From: Clostridia bacterium
GTDB taxonomy: Bacteria > Bacillota > Clostridia > Christensenellales > Aristaeellaceae
DNA length: 35,744 nt
Assembly: GCA_017427165.1 (NCBI GenBank)
Contig: JAFRTK010000157.1
Coordinates: 1 to 35,744 of the forward strand
Direction: 5' to 3'
The notes beneath the pieces were generated by a model, which was not told the origin of the DNA, did no database searches, and was given only the letters and a program-made list of their open reading frames with translations. The translations under genes were made by a program, and so were the position numbers. Below, piece by piece: positions 6,411 to 15,844 of this stretch. The first letter of the stretch is position 1. Every line of letters begins with the position of its first letter.

Positions 6411-9065
6411 ATGAGTCAGAAGAAGACCGGCGCAGACATGGAAACCCGGTTCAATCCGCAGGAAATCGAAGCGGAAATCTACAAGGAATGGGAAGAAGCC
6501 GGCGCGTTTACCGCGCACCGCGTGGAAGGGAAGAAACCCTTTACGATTGTGATGCCTCCGCCCAACGTTACCGGCCAGCTCCATATGGGCCATGCCATGG
6601 ACTGCATCATGCAGGACGCGCCGATCCGCTATCACCGGATGAAAGGTGATCCGACCCTGTGGCTGCCCGGAACTGACCATGCCGCAATTGCCACGGAAGT
6701 GAGAATCGTGGAAGCGATGCGGAAGGAAGGCCTGACCAAAGAAGGGATCGGGCGGGAAGCCTTCCTGGAACGCGCCTGGAACTGGAAAAGGGAATACGGC
6801 GGACGGATTGTTCACCAGCAGCGGAAAATGGGTGTCAGCTGCGACTGGACGCGGGAACGCTTCACCATGGACGAAGGGTGCAGCCGGGCTGTCCGTGAAG
6901 TTTTTGTCCGCCTGTACGAGAAAGGCCTGATCTATCGGGGAAACCGGATGATCAACTGGTGCCCCGCCTGCCAGAGCGCCATCAGCGATGCTGAAGTGGT
7001 TTACAAGGATGTCGCCAGCCACCTGTGGCATATCCGCTATCCCGGCGCGGACGGAAGCGAGGGCGTAGTGGTGGCCACCACCCGTCCGGAAACCATGCTG
7101 GGTGATACCGGCGTGGCGGTGAATCCTTCGGATGAACGGTACACGAACCTGGTAGGCAGAAAAGTGATTCTGCCCATCGTGAATAAGGAAATTCCGGTTG
7201 TCGCCGATGACTATGTGGAGATGGAGTTCGGCACAGGCGCTGTGAAGATGACGCCGGCCCATGACCCGAACGACTTTGAGGTGGCCCAGCGGCATAACCT
7301 GGAGATCATCACGGTGACCAATGACGACGGCACCATGAATGAAAATGCCGGACGTTTTGCCGGGATGGATCCGCTGGAATGCCGCAAGGCAGTTGTGGAA
7401 GAACTGGAAAAGCTGGGCCTGATGGTGAAGATCGAGGACTACAGCCATAACGTGGGCTTCTGCTACCGTCACGGGGATACTCCCGTGGAACCCCGCCTCA
7501 GCGAACAGTGGTTCGTGAAAATGAAGACCCTGGCGGAACCGGCGATTGCCGCGGTGAGAGAAGGCCGGACGAAGTTTGTGCCGGAACGCTTCAGCAAGAT
7601 GTACTACAACTGGATGGAAAACATCCGTGACTGGTGCATCAGCCGCCAGCTCTGGTGGGGCCATCGGATTCCTGTATGGTACTGCGACGACTGCGGCGAG
7701 ATGACAGTGAGCCGGGAAGACCCGACAGCCTGTCCGAAGTGCGGCGGGAAGCTGCACCAGGATGAAGACGTGCTGGACACCTGGTTTTCATCCGCCCTGT
7801 GGCCTTTCTCCACGCTGGGATGGCCGGACAATACTGAGGACCTGAAGTACTTCTATCCCACCAACATGCTGGTAACCGGTTATGATATCATCACTTTCTG
7901 GGTATCCCGAATGATGGTTGCCGGCATTGAAAACATGGGTGAGGCTCCGTTTGAGACGGTGCTGATTCACGGACTGGTGCGGGATGAGCTGGGACGTAAA
8001 ATGTCCAAGTCCCTCGGAAACGGCGTGGATCCGCTGGAAGTGGTGGATGAATACGGCGCCGACGCGCTGCGTTTCAGCCTGGTAATGGGCGTCAGCCCCG
8101 GAAATGACACCCGGTACAGCAAGGAGAAGGTGGAATCCGCCCGGAACTTCGCCAATAAGATATGGAATGCCAGCCGGTTTGTGCTGATGAATGTGAATGA
8201 ACGGAAGGATTTTGCTCCCGCACAGCTGGAAACGGCAGACAAATGGATCCTGACCCGGCTGCAGGAAGCGGTCCGTGACATTTCCGACCATATGGAGGAC
8301 GGCGATTTCGGCCTGGCCGCCACCAAGATCTATGATTTTGCCTGGAGCGAATTCTGTGACTGGTATATTGAACTGAGCAAGAGCCGCCTGCTGGGCGAAG
8401 ACGGCGAGAGCAAGGAAACCGTGAAGGCCGTGCTGCTGTATGTCCTGGAGAACCTGCTCAAGCTGCTGCACCCCTTCATGCCGTTCCTGACCGAACAGGT
8501 TTACAAATACCTGCCGGACAGCGAAGGCTTCCTGATGCTGCAGAAGTGGCCGGAATACCGCGAAGACTATGTGTTCGAAGCGGATGAAACCCGGATGCAG
8601 GGAATCATGGAAATCATCCGGACGATTCGGAACCTCCGCAGCGAGATGAATGTGGCGCCTTCCAAACGGACCCGCCTGATGCTGCTGCCCGGCGAAGGCT
8701 GGGGCGAGACACTGGCAAGCGGCGACGGATACTTCCGCCGGCTGGCCGGCGCTTCCGAAACCGAACTGCTGGCGGACCGGAACCAGGTAACTGAAAAGAC
8801 GGTTTCCGCGGTGACCGCAGCCGGCGAGCTGTTCATTCCGCTCGGGGACCTGGTGGATTTCGACAAGGAGATCGCGCGCCTCACCAAGGAACTGGAGAAT
8901 ATCGGCAAGGAAATGAACCGTTCCCGGGGTATGCTGAACAATGCCGGCTTTATCGCCAAGGCACCGGCACAGCTGGTCCAGCAGGAAAAGGATAAGCTGG
9001 AAGCAGCTGCCGCCAAGGCGGAAGCCCTGGAAAAACGGATTGCTGAACTGAAGGAACAGATTTAA
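6411..9065 (+). CDS. valS: Valyl-tRNA synthetase
   Basis: Class I aminoacyl-tRNA synthetase charging tRNA-Val; the inserted CP1 domain removes mischarged threonine. 884 residues, usual length. The HIGH motif appears as HMGH (58–61, GQLHMGHAMD) and KMSKS at 530–534. Also visible are the editing-domain region (TTRPETMLGDTG), GTDHAAIATE, and a C-terminal coiled-coil arm (about 810–884, starting FDKEIARLTKELENI) that contacts the tRNA elbow. ATG 6411 has GGAGGT upstream; an in-frame ATG at 6438 is less well placed. The 100-base leader is too short for a T-box. The usual follower folC is absent; rsmH comes next. Confidence 0.98.
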   Translation: MSQKKTGADMETRFNPQEIEAEIYKEWEEAGAFTAHRVEGKKPFTIVMPPPNVTGQLHMGHAMDCIMQDAPIRYHRMKGDPTLWLPGTDHAAIATEVRIVEAMRKEGLTKEGIGREAFLERAWNWKREYGGRIVHQQRKMGVSCDWTRERFTMDEGCSRAVREVFVRLYEKGLIYRGNRMINWCPACQSAISDAEVVYKDVASHLWHIRYPGADGSEGVVVATTRPETMLGDTGVAVNPSDERYTNLVGRKVILPIVNKEIPVVADDYVEMEFGTGAVKMTPAHDPNDFEVAQRHNLEIITVTNDDGTMNENAGRFAGMDPLECRKAVVEELEKLGLMVKIEDYSHNVGFCYRHGDTPVEPRLSEQWFVKMKTLAEPAIAAVREGRTKFVPERFSKMYYNWMENIRDWCISRQLWWGHRIPVWYCDDCGEMTVSREDPTACPKCGGKLHQDEDVLDTWFSSALWPFSTLGWPDNTEDLKYFYPTNMLVTGYDIITFWVSRMMVAGIENMGEAPFETVLIHGLVRDELGRKMSKSLGNGVDPLEVVDEYGADALRFSLVMGVSPGNDTRYSKEKVESARNFANKIWNASRFVLMNVNERKDFAPAQLETADKWILTRLQEAVRDISDHMEDGDFGLAATKIYDFAWSEFCDWYIELSKSRLLGEDGESKETVKAVLLYVLENLLKLLHPFMPFLTEQVYKYLPDSEGFLMLQKWPEYREDYVFEADETRMQGIMEIIRTIRNLRSEMNVAPSKRTRLMLLPGEGWGETLASGDGYFRRLAGASETELLADRNQVTEKTVSAVTAAGELFIPLGDLVDFDKEIARLTKELENIGKEMNRSRGMLNNAGFIAKAPAQLVQQEKDKLEAAAAKAEALEKRIAELKEQI

Positions 9066-9066
9066 T

Positions 9067-9111
9067 ACCGGATACCGGGCCGTGGATTTTTTTCCGCGGC
9101 CCGTTACCGGT
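9067..9111 (+). terminator. Large hairpin after valS
   Basis: An 11-base-pair stem (9076–9086 with 9093–9103, one G–T pair) is closed by a T6 loop. An outer ACCGG/CCGGT pair (9067–9071 with 9107–9111) extends it. The T run is in the loop and only TTTC follows, so termination may be partial and rsmH may be read from valS. Confidence 0.6.
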
Positions 9112-9128
9112 TTCGGGGGAGTTATCAG

Positions 9129-10076
9129 ATGGAATTTCGGCATGAACCGGTGCTGCTTCAGGAAGTCCTGGAATGGATGAACGTCCGGGAGAACGGTGTT
9201 TACTGTGACGGCACGCTGGGTGGCGGCGGACACAGTGAAGCGATCCTGAAAGCATCCGGCGGAACGGCCCGGCTGTATGGGATTGACCGGGATGAGAATG
9301 CCATCCGGGCGGCGGAAGCCCGCCTGAAGGAATATCCCGGGTTCCGGGCAATCCATGGCAATTTTCATGACGGAAGGGAACTGCTGACAGAGGCAGGAGC
9401 TCCCAAAATGGACGGTGTACTGCTGGACCTTGGCGTCTCCAGCCCGCAGCTGGACACACCGGAACGGGGGTTCAGCTATCACGAAGACGCTCCCCTGGAC
9501 ATGCGGATGGACCGAAGCAGGGGAATTACCGCCGCTGAATTCCTGAACAGCGCTCCGGAACGGGAAATCATGGAGGTTATCCGGGACTACGGCGAGGAGA
9601 AATGGGCGGCGCGGATCGCGCGGATTATCTGTGAACACCGCGCAGAGAAACCACTGGCAACCACATTTGACCTGGTGGAAGCGGTGGACGCCGCGATTCC
9701 GAAGGCGGTGCGGCGCAGGGATGACGGACACCCGGCCCGGAGAACATTCCAGGCGGTCCGGATCCGGATCAATGACGAGCTGGATCCGCTGGAACAGGCG
9801 CTGCGTGATTTTGTGGACTGCCTGGCGCCCGGAGGCCGTATCTGTGTGATTACATTCCATTCCCTTGAAGACCGGATCGTGAAACGGACTTTCAAAACCC
9901 TCGAAAATCCATGTATCTGTCCGCCGAAAGCCCCGATCTGCACCTGCGGCCGGAAGCCGTCGGTGAAGGTGCTCGGCGGCGGAGCAATTGCTCCATCGGG
10001 GGAAGAGACCGCACGGAATCCGCGGGCCCGGAGCGCCAAACTCCGGATTGCGGAAAAGCTGGACAGAAAGGGATAA
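9129..10076 (+). CDS. rsmH: 16S rRNA (cytosine(1402)-N4)-methyltransferase RsmH
   Basis: SAM-dependent methyltransferase that adds the N4-methyl group to C1402 in the 30S P site (formerly MraW). 315 residues, full length. The N-terminal FRHEPVLLQEVLEWM, the SAM-binding DGTLGGGGHSEAIL, LLDLGVSSPQLD and the C-terminal ITFHSLEDRIVK are all diagnostic. The start is ATG 9129, 8 bases after GGGGGAG. It usually sits in the cell-division (dcw) cluster between mraZ and ftsL; here it is between valS and rsmI, with rsmI only 3 bases downstream. Confidence 0.97.
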   Translation: MEFRHEPVLLQEVLEWMNVRENGVYCDGTLGGGGHSEAILKASGGTARLYGIDRDENAIRAAEARLKEYPGFRAIHGNFHDGRELLTEAGAPKMDGVLLDLGVSSPQLDTPERGFSYHEDAPLDMRMDRSRGITAAEFLNSAPEREIMEVIRDYGEEKWAARIARIICEHRAEKPLATTFDLVEAVDAAIPKAVRRRDDGHPARRTFQAVRIRINDELDPLEQALRDFVDCLAPGGRICVITFHSLEDRIVKRTFKTLENPCICPPKAPICTCGRKPSVKVLGGGAIAPSGEETARNPRARSAKLRIAEKLDRKG

Positions 10077-10079
10077 GCA

Positions 10080-10937
10080 ATGGCAGTTTTGTTTGTAACA
10101 GCCACCCCGATCGGCAACCTGAATGATTTTTCCCCGCGCGGGATTGAAACGCTGAAAACGGCTGACCTGATTATTGCCGAAGATACACGTGTGACCATGA
10201 AGCTGGGACAGGTATTCGGATTCCAGACGAAGATGATCTCATGCCACCGGCATAATGAGACATCCCAGGCGGAGGCGCTGGCAGACCGGATCCAGGCAGA
10301 AAACCTGAAGGCCGCGCTGGTGACAGATGCGGGAACTCCGTGCATTTCGGACCCGGGAAATATGGTGGTGGCTGCATGTACAGCCCGCGGTATCCCGGTG
10401 ATTCCGGTACCCGGATGCAGCGCGGGAATTGCCGCGGTATCCATTTCCGGCTTTGATGCAAGGGAATTTGCGTTTTACGGTTTCCTGCCCCGGGAGAAGA
10501 AAGACCTTCAGAACAAGCTGAAGGAGATCGGGCGGGGAGTCCGGGTAGCGGTGCTGCATGAATCCCCGTACCGGATCATCGCACTGACGGAAGCTGTCCG
10601 GGAGACACTTCCGGAAGCCCGGATGACCGTTTGCTGTGACCTGACCAAGCTGCATGAGAAAACACTTTACGGCACCCCGGACGAGGTGCTGCAGGCCCTT
10701 GCTGCCAATGAAAAGACCGAGAAGGGCGAATACTGTGTGGTGCTGGACCTGCACGGGGTGCCGGAAAAAGCCCCGGAGCCGGCCGCTGCTTCCGGATCGG
10801 TAGCAGCCAGGCTGGCGGATGCAATCGACAGCGGCCTGTCGCTCCGGGAAGCCCAGGAAGCACTGATCCGGAACGGTGAAAAAAAGAACGCCGTCAAGCA
10901 GGCGGCGTTACGGTTGAAAAAGGCAGCGTCCGAATAA
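10080..10937 (+). CDS. rsmI: 16S rRNA (cytidine(1402)-2'-O)-methyltransferase RsmI
   Basis: Adds the 2'-O-methyl group to C1402, the same nucleotide RsmH methylates on N4; together they make m4Cm1402 and tune initiation and decoding fidelity. 285 residues of the tetrapyrrole-methylase fold family: N-terminal VTATPIGNLNDFSPR, AEDTRVTMKL, the SAM-site VTDAGTPCISDPG, and FYGFLPREKK. The C-terminal part (about 240–285) is a small helical domain. AAAGGGA, inside the end of rsmH, is the ribosome site. The last 20 codons contain, on the opposite strand, the terminator of the convergent glgP operon. The gene ends 4 bases before the glgP stop. Confidence 0.96.
   Translation: MAVLFVTATPIGNLNDFSPRGIETLKTADLIIAEDTRVTMKLGQVFGFQTKMISCHRHNETSQAEALADRIQAENLKAALVTDAGTPCISDPGNMVVAACTARGIPVIPVPGCSAGIAAVSISGFDAREFAFYGFLPREKKDLQNKLKEIGRGVRVAVLHESPYRIIALTEAVRETLPEARMTVCCDLTKLHEKTLYGTPDEVLQALAANEKTEKGEYCVVLDLHGVPEKAPEPAAASGSVAARLADAIDSGLSLREAQEALIRNGEKKNAVKQAALRLKKAASE
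10879..10909 (-). terminator. Terminator of the lacI–malQ–glgP operon, inside rsmI
   Basis: Read on the - strand, AACGCCG (10903–10909) pairs perfectly with CGGCGTT (10887–10893) around a 9-base loop. A C and seven T residues (10879–10885) follow. It lies 33 bases past the glgP stop and wholly within the rsmI coding sequence, where the T run is read as Lys codons. Confidence 0.85.
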
Positions 10938-10941
10938 ATGG

Positions 10942-13281
10942 TCAGACTTTCCAGATTTCCTTTGCGTACTGGCGGATTGTGCGGTCTGAAGAGAACTTTC
11001 CGGCGCAGGCGATATTGATCAGGCACTTACGGGCGAAGGCGGCTTCGTCCGTTTTTGCGTCCCGGATTGCCTGAAGCTTGGCTTCATAATAGCCCGGGAA
11101 ATCCTTCATGACGAAGTAATGATCCGGTTTATGCCAGGAGGCACCCTTCAGGATTGCGTCGTGCAGTTCCTTCAGCCGGCCGTCCTCATCGGGGAAGGTA
11201 CCGTCTACCAGGGTATCCAGCGCACGGCGCAGGAGCGCATTCTTTTTATAGATCACGTTCGGGTCATAGGAATCCCTGATTCTCTCCAGTTCATCGACTG
11301 TGGCGCCGAAAATATAATTGTTCTCCCGGCCGGCTTCCTCCACAATTTCGACATTCGCGCCGTCGAAGGTTCCCAGGGTCACCGCACCGTTCAGCATCAG
11401 TTTCATGTTGCCGGTTCCGGATGCTTCTGTTCCGGCAGGTGAGATCTGCTCTGAGATGTCCGCTGCAGGGATGATTTTTTCCGCCCATGAGCAATTATAG
11501 TTCTGGACGAAGACAACCTTCAGCCGGTCCCGGGTTTTCGGATCGCTGTTGACTTTATCCGCGATCATATTGATCCAGTGGATTACTGCTTTGGCCCGGT
11601 CATAACCGGGGGCTGCCTTTGCGCCGAAAATAAACGCAACGGGCGGGAGATCCTTCAGCTGGCCGCGTTTCAGCTGATCATAGATCGCCAGGATACTCAG
11701 GGCATTCATAAACTGGCGTTTGTATTCATGCAGGCGTTTGATCTGTACGTCGAAGACCATGGACGGGTCCAGCTCCACACCTTCACGCCGCAGGATTTCA
11801 CTGCTGAGCTGTTTCTTTTTCTGCTTTTTGACGGCAATGAACTTTTTGCAGAGGGAGGCATTGATCACCGGCAGAAGCTTTTTCAGTTCATCCAGGTCGG
11901 TGATGAAGCCGGGACCGATTTTGCTTTCGATCAGGCTGCAGAGCTCCGGATTGCAGAGCCCGAGCCAGCGGCGCTGGGTAATTCCGTTCGTTTTGTTCTG
12001 GAAACGCTCCGGCCAGATCCGGTACCAGTCAGCGAACAGATCGTTCTTCAGGATTTCTGAATGCAGCTCCGCCACGCCGTTAACCGCATGAGTGGCATAA
12101 ACCGCCAGCTCTGCCATATGAACCTGTCCGTTCAGGATAATGCAGAGGGAAGGCGTGATTTCCTTTTTCAGCCCTTTCATTTCCTTCCGGAAACGGGCAT
12201 CAATCTTCCGGATCACGGAGACGATCTGCGGACAGACAGACGAAAGCAATGCCAGGTCCCATTTTTCAAGGGCTTCCTGCATGACTGTGTGGTTGGTATA
12301 GGCAAATGTGTCGCGGGCAATCAGGAAAGCATCCTCAAAGCTCACGCCGTCTTCACCCAGGAGCCGGATCAGTTCCGGAATTGCCATGGTCGGATGAGTG
12401 TCATTCAGCTGGGCCGCCGTTTCACGGGCAAAGAAGGAATAGTCGCTGCCATGGCGTTTCCGGTATCCGCGGAGGATGTCCTGCATGGTTGCGGAAACCA
12501 GTACATACTGCTGTTTCACGCGCAGCTGTTTTCCTTCTTTTCGGGTATCATTCGGATACAGGAATTTGGTGATGTCTTCCGCCTGGTTCTTATTGGCGGC
12601 AGCTTTTACGTACTCCTGCCGGTTGAACAGGTCGAAATCCATCTCATGGAGGCTTTCGGTCTGCCAGAGCCGCAGCGTTCCGATGTTCTTCATTCCGTAT
12701 CCGATTACCGGCATGTCATACGGAACCGCCAGGACATCCCCGGTCTTCATCGAAACAACAACCGCGTCATCGGGACGGCGGATGGACCACGGATCCCCGT
12801 AGCGGGACCAGTCATCCGGTTCCTCCGCCTGGCGGCCGTCCACAAACTTCTGCTTAAACAGGCCGTATTTAAAACGGAGACCATATCCGGTCAGCGGGAC
12901 ATTGCAGGATGCGGCACTGTCCAGGAAGCATGCAGCCAGACGGCCGAGACCGCCGTTACCGAAGGCATCATCCTCCACATCTTCCATGATAGCAATATCC
13001 ACGTTCTTTTCCTTCAGCAGGGCGCGGACTTCATCCAGCAGTCCCATACAGTACAGGTTGTTGTACACGAGACGGCCGACCAGGAACTCCATAGAAAGGT
13101 AGTATGCCTGGCGGCGGGGAAAGCGGGCGTCCTCCCGCTTCTTCCACAGCGGGGCGATGGCATCCATCGCGGCGCCGGACAGGGCATTGTGCAGTTCTGC
13201 TGCGGAAGCCTCGGCCAGCGTTTTATGGGTTTCGGTCATCAGGCGCTGTTCCGCGTCCCGGACCAGTTGTTTTGCGTTCAT
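10942..13281 (-). CDS. glgP: Glycogen/maltodextrin phosphorylase
   Basis: GT35-family alpha-glucan phosphorylase that releases glucose 1-phosphate from alpha-1,4-glucan ends using phosphate and PLP. 779 residues, slightly shorter than the 800–830 common in the family. Visible are the N-terminal YYLSMEFLVGR, NGGLGRLAACFLDS, QLNDTHPTMAIPEL, and the PLP site EASGTGNMKLMLNGA with the lysine at about K627. AGGAGG lies about 11 bases before the ATG, overlapping the end of malQ 9 bases upstream. It is the last gene of lacI–malQ–glgP, so it probably uses imported maltodextrin or stored glycogen with MalQ. No glgA, glgB or glgC is present, so either substrate is possible. Confidence 0.96.
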   Translation of the reverse strand: MNAKQLVRDAEQRLMTETHKTLAEASAAELHNALSGAAMDAIAPLWKKREDARFPRRQAYYLSMEFLVGRLVYNNLYCMGLLDEVRALLKEKNVDIAIMEDVEDDAFGNGGLGRLAACFLDSAASCNVPLTGYGLRFKYGLFKQKFVDGRQAEEPDDWSRYGDPWSIRRPDDAVVVSMKTGDVLAVPYDMPVIGYGMKNIGTLRLWQTESLHEMDFDLFNRQEYVKAAANKNQAEDITKFLYPNDTRKEGKQLRVKQQYVLVSATMQDILRGYRKRHGSDYSFFARETAAQLNDTHPTMAIPELIRLLGEDGVSFEDAFLIARDTFAYTNHTVMQEALEKWDLALLSSVCPQIVSVIRKIDARFRKEMKGLKKEITPSLCIILNGQVHMAELAVYATHAVNGVAELHSEILKNDLFADWYRIWPERFQNKTNGITQRRWLGLCNPELCSLIESKIGPGFITDLDELKKLLPVINASLCKKFIAVKKQKKKQLSSEILRREGVELDPSMVFDVQIKRLHEYKRQFMNALSILAIYDQLKRGQLKDLPPVAFIFGAKAAPGYDRAKAVIHWINMIADKVNSDPKTRDRLKVVFVQNYNCSWAEKIIPAADISEQISPAGTEASGTGNMKLMLNGAVTLGTFDGANVEIVEEAGRENNYIFGATVDELERIRDSYDPNVIYKKNALLRRALDTLVDGTFPDEDGRLKELHDAILKGASWHKPDHYFVMKDFPGYYEAKLQAIRDAKTDEAAFARKCLINIACAGKFSSDRTIRQYAKEIWKV

Positions 13282-13290
13282 GATCGGGTA

Positions 13291-14763
13291 TTACCTCCTG
13301 TTTGTCTGACGATTCAGTGTATAGTACCGGAGAGAAAGCTCCGAAGAAAGCGCGTCCGGTTTCATGCGCCATTTCCAGTTGCCGCCGGTCGTTCCGGGAA
13401 AGTTCATTCTTGCGCTTCCGTCGAGACCGAGGACATCCTGCATCGGGACAATCACAGTGTCGCAGGGAGATTCAAACAGCGCACGGATGAAAGCTTCCGG
13501 AGCTTCTTCCGGAGTGGAAAAGCCAAGCTTTTTCCCGGCAAAGGCCAATGCTTCGGGCGCTGCCTTATCCGCCCATCCGCGAACGGTGTCATTATCATGG
13601 GTGCCGGTATAGGCAACCGTGTTGGCTGTATAATGGTCGATAAAATGGGGGTTGCTCTCATCGGAATCAAAGCCGAATGTCAGCACTTTCATTCCGGGAT
13701 AGCCGCACCAGTCGAGCAGTTTCCGGACCCGGTCATTCACACAGCCAAGGTCTTCCGCAACGATCCGGATGCCGGGCAGTTCCCGGTTCAGTACCTGGAA
13801 CAGCTTTTTACCGGGGCCGACAATCCACTTGCCGCTGCGGGCATTCGGCATGCCGTGCTTTACGGAGTAGTAATTGGCGAAACCGATAAAGTGGTCGATC
13901 CGGATGATGTCGAACAGCGAAGCCATTCCCCGCATCCGGTCCACCCACCAGTCATATCCGCGGCGGCGCAGGCGATGCCAGCGGTACAGCGGATTTCCCC
14001 ATAGTTGGCCGTCCGCAGAGAAGTAATCCGGCGGAACACCGGCCACCTTTTTCGGAATCAGGTTCCGGTCCAGCTGGAAAATCTCGGGATGCGTCCATGT
14101 GTCGGCAGAATCTTCGGCCACATAAATCGGCATATCCCCGAAAAGCATAATGGAGCGTTCATTGCAGTACTGCTTCAGGGACATCCACTGCCTGCGGAAG
14201 AGATACTGGCAGAAAATGTGGAAGTCAATTTCCGAACGGAGCATCTCCGTGTATTTCCGGATGGCTTCCGGCTTCCGGCGGCGGATATCTTCATCCGGCC
14301 AGGCCGTGTACATCAGGCCGGAGAAATGCGTTTTCAGCGCGGTGAAAAGGGCGTAATCACTGACCCAGGGATTATCCCGCCGGAATTGCTCCACAGCGTC
14401 CGCAAGGCGTTCACGGGACTGGGCAAAACAGCGGCGGAGAAGCATATCCTTGTTGGGGCGGACCGCGTCATAATCCACAACCGCGGGGTTATCCGGCGTA
14501 AATTCTTCCGCGTCATCATAATCCAGCAGGCCTTCTTCCCGAAGTGACCGGCAGGAGATCAGCAGGGGATTCCCTGCAAAGACAGAGGTGGACTGATACG
14601 GGCTTTCACCGTATCCGACCGGGCCGATCGGAAGGACCTGCCAGATTCTCAGGCCGGATGCATGCAGGAAGTCCGCAAACGCGTATGCCTCCTTCCCGAG
14701 TGAACCGATGCCGCCAGGGGAAGGAAGAGAGGAAATATGCAGCAGGATTCCGCTTGTACGCAT
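13291..14763 (-). CDS. malQ: 4-alpha-glucanotransferase (amylomaltase)
   Basis: GH77 enzyme that moves alpha-1,4-glucan segments between maltodextrins, lengthening short chains so phosphorylase can use them. 490 residues, usual length. The catalytic triad is visible: D290 (RIDHFIGF), E337 (VAEDLG) and D390 (TGTHDNDT), matching the family spacing. The N-terminal RTSGILLHISSLPSP and YGESPYQSTSVFAGNP are typical. There are two in-frame ATGs; I chose 14763 because AAGGAG (14774–14779) is 10 bases away, whereas it is only 1 base from the ATG at 14772. It lies between lacI (26-base gap) and glgP (9-base gap). Confidence 0.96.
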   Translation of the reverse strand: MRTSGILLHISSLPSPGGIGSLGKEAYAFADFLHASGLRIWQVLPIGPVGYGESPYQSTSVFAGNPLLISCRSLREEGLLDYDDAEEFTPDNPAVVDYDAVRPNKDMLLRRCFAQSRERLADAVEQFRRDNPWVSDYALFTALKTHFSGLMYTAWPDEDIRRRKPEAIRKYTEMLRSEIDFHIFCQYLFRRQWMSLKQYCNERSIMLFGDMPIYVAEDSADTWTHPEIFQLDRNLIPKKVAGVPPDYFSADGQLWGNPLYRWHRLRRRGYDWWVDRMRGMASLFDIIRIDHFIGFANYYSVKHGMPNARSGKWIVGPGKKLFQVLNRELPGIRIVAEDLGCVNDRVRKLLDWCGYPGMKVLTFGFDSDESNPHFIDHYTANTVAYTGTHDNDTVRGWADKAAPEALAFAGKKLGFSTPEEAPEAFIRALFESPCDTVIVPMQDVLGLDGSARMNFPGTTGGNWKWRMKPDALSSELSLRYYTLNRQTNRR

Positions 14764-14789
14764 GGGGATCATACTCCTTATTCGGATAG

Positions 14790-15815
14790 TCAGGTCCGGG
14801 AAGCGGGTGAAGGGGGTGCAACAGATTCACGACGGTGGTAAATACCTTCCACCAGGATATGGCGCGGTTCGGCATTGGAATCAATCATATCCAGCAGCAG
14901 ATCAACACTGCGCATGGCGATCTCATTGACCGGCTGTTCCAGCGTGGTCAGGCGCGGAACGGTGTAACGGCTGATATCAATTCCGTCAAACCCGATGACA
15001 CTGATATCCTCCGGAACGGAAAGCCCCAGATCCTTCAGGGCCCGCATTGCACCGACCGCCACAGTATCGCTCATGGAAAAAAGGGCGGTCACATCCGGAT
15101 GCTCCGAGAAGAAGGTACGGGCTGCCTGGTATCCGGCTTCATAGGAGAAACGGGTTTCGCAATAATCTTCCTGCCGATAGGTGAGACCGTGATCCGCGAA
15201 CGCGTCACAGAACCCCTGGAAACGCATGGCAAGGGAATCACCCGCAACCGGGTCAGCCCCGAAGACAGCGACTCTCCGGTGCCCCAGGGAAAGCAGTTCA
15301 GAAGCAACCTGGTATCCCATTGCCCGGTCGTCAATTGCGACAGAAGATGCCCGGGCCAAGTTGGCGGATTTCGCGTTTACGGTGGTGAAAACCACGGGAA
15401 TATCCAGACTGCGGATTGCACGGACACGGTCATCGATCAGACTTCCGACAAAGATAATGCCCTTGACGGCATTCTGGAAGGACAGCCGGAGCGCCGTCTG
15501 AAATTCATCGTCCTTTTCATCGATATACTCGGTGATAAAGATGTCATCCAGGGAAGAAGCCCGGTTCAGGATTGCTTCAGCCAGATTGCTCAGGAACGGA
15601 TTGGAACGGCCGCGGACCACGACGGCAATCACCTCATTGTTCTGCTTGAGGCCGCGGGCATTGGTGTTCCCGACAAAATGGTTTTCCTGAATGATCTTTT
15701 CAACCCGGATGCGGGTTTCCGGATTGACATCCGGACGATGGTTCAGCACGCGGCTGACCGTCGTAACAGAAACGCCGGCCAAACGGGCAATGTCCCGAAT
15801 CGTATAGACTTTCAT
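14790..15815 (-). CDS. LacI-family transcriptional regulator of the glucan operon
   Basis: 341 residues with an N-terminal helix-turn-helix (TIRDIARLAGVSVTTVSRVL, residues 5–24), a hinge helix, and a periplasmic-binding-protein-like effector domain ending with ISVIGFDGIDISRYTVPRLTTLEQP. It leads the operon with malQ and glgP, so a maltodextrin or related sugar is the likely inducer, by context rather than from the binding pocket. GGAGG is 7 bases before the ATG. Its own promoter carries a LacI-type operator just downstream of the -10 box, so autorepression is likely. MalR-like is a reasonable label but is not proven. Confidence 0.92.
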   Translation of the reverse strand: MKVYTIRDIARLAGVSVTTVSRVLNHRPDVNPETRIRVEKIIQENHFVGNTNARGLKQNNEVIAVVVRGRSNPFLSNLAEAILNRASSLDDIFITEYIDEKDDEFQTALRLSFQNAVKGIIFVGSLIDDRVRAIRSLDIPVVFTTVNAKSANLARASSVAIDDRAMGYQVASELLSLGHRRVAVFGADPVAGDSLAMRFQGFCDAFADHGLTYRQEDYCETRFSYEAGYQAARTFFSEHPDVTALFSMSDTVAVGAMRALKDLGLSVPEDISVIGFDGIDISRYTVPRLTTLEQPVNEIAMRSVDLLLDMIDSNAEPRHILVEGIYHRRESVAPPSPASRT

Positions 15816-15844
15816 TCTGGTCCTCCGTATTTGGAATTGGTTAC

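Noticed and set aside
6354..9860. Two long - strand open frames (467 and 690 codons) opposite valS and rsmH
   Set aside because: Shadow frames; the composition is His/Gln/Phe-rich in the way antisense frames of GC-rich genes are, and no motif is present.
12061..14004. 647-codon + strand frame opposite malQ and glgP
   Set aside because: Antisense shadow spanning two real genes and their junction; no start signal and no family resemblance.
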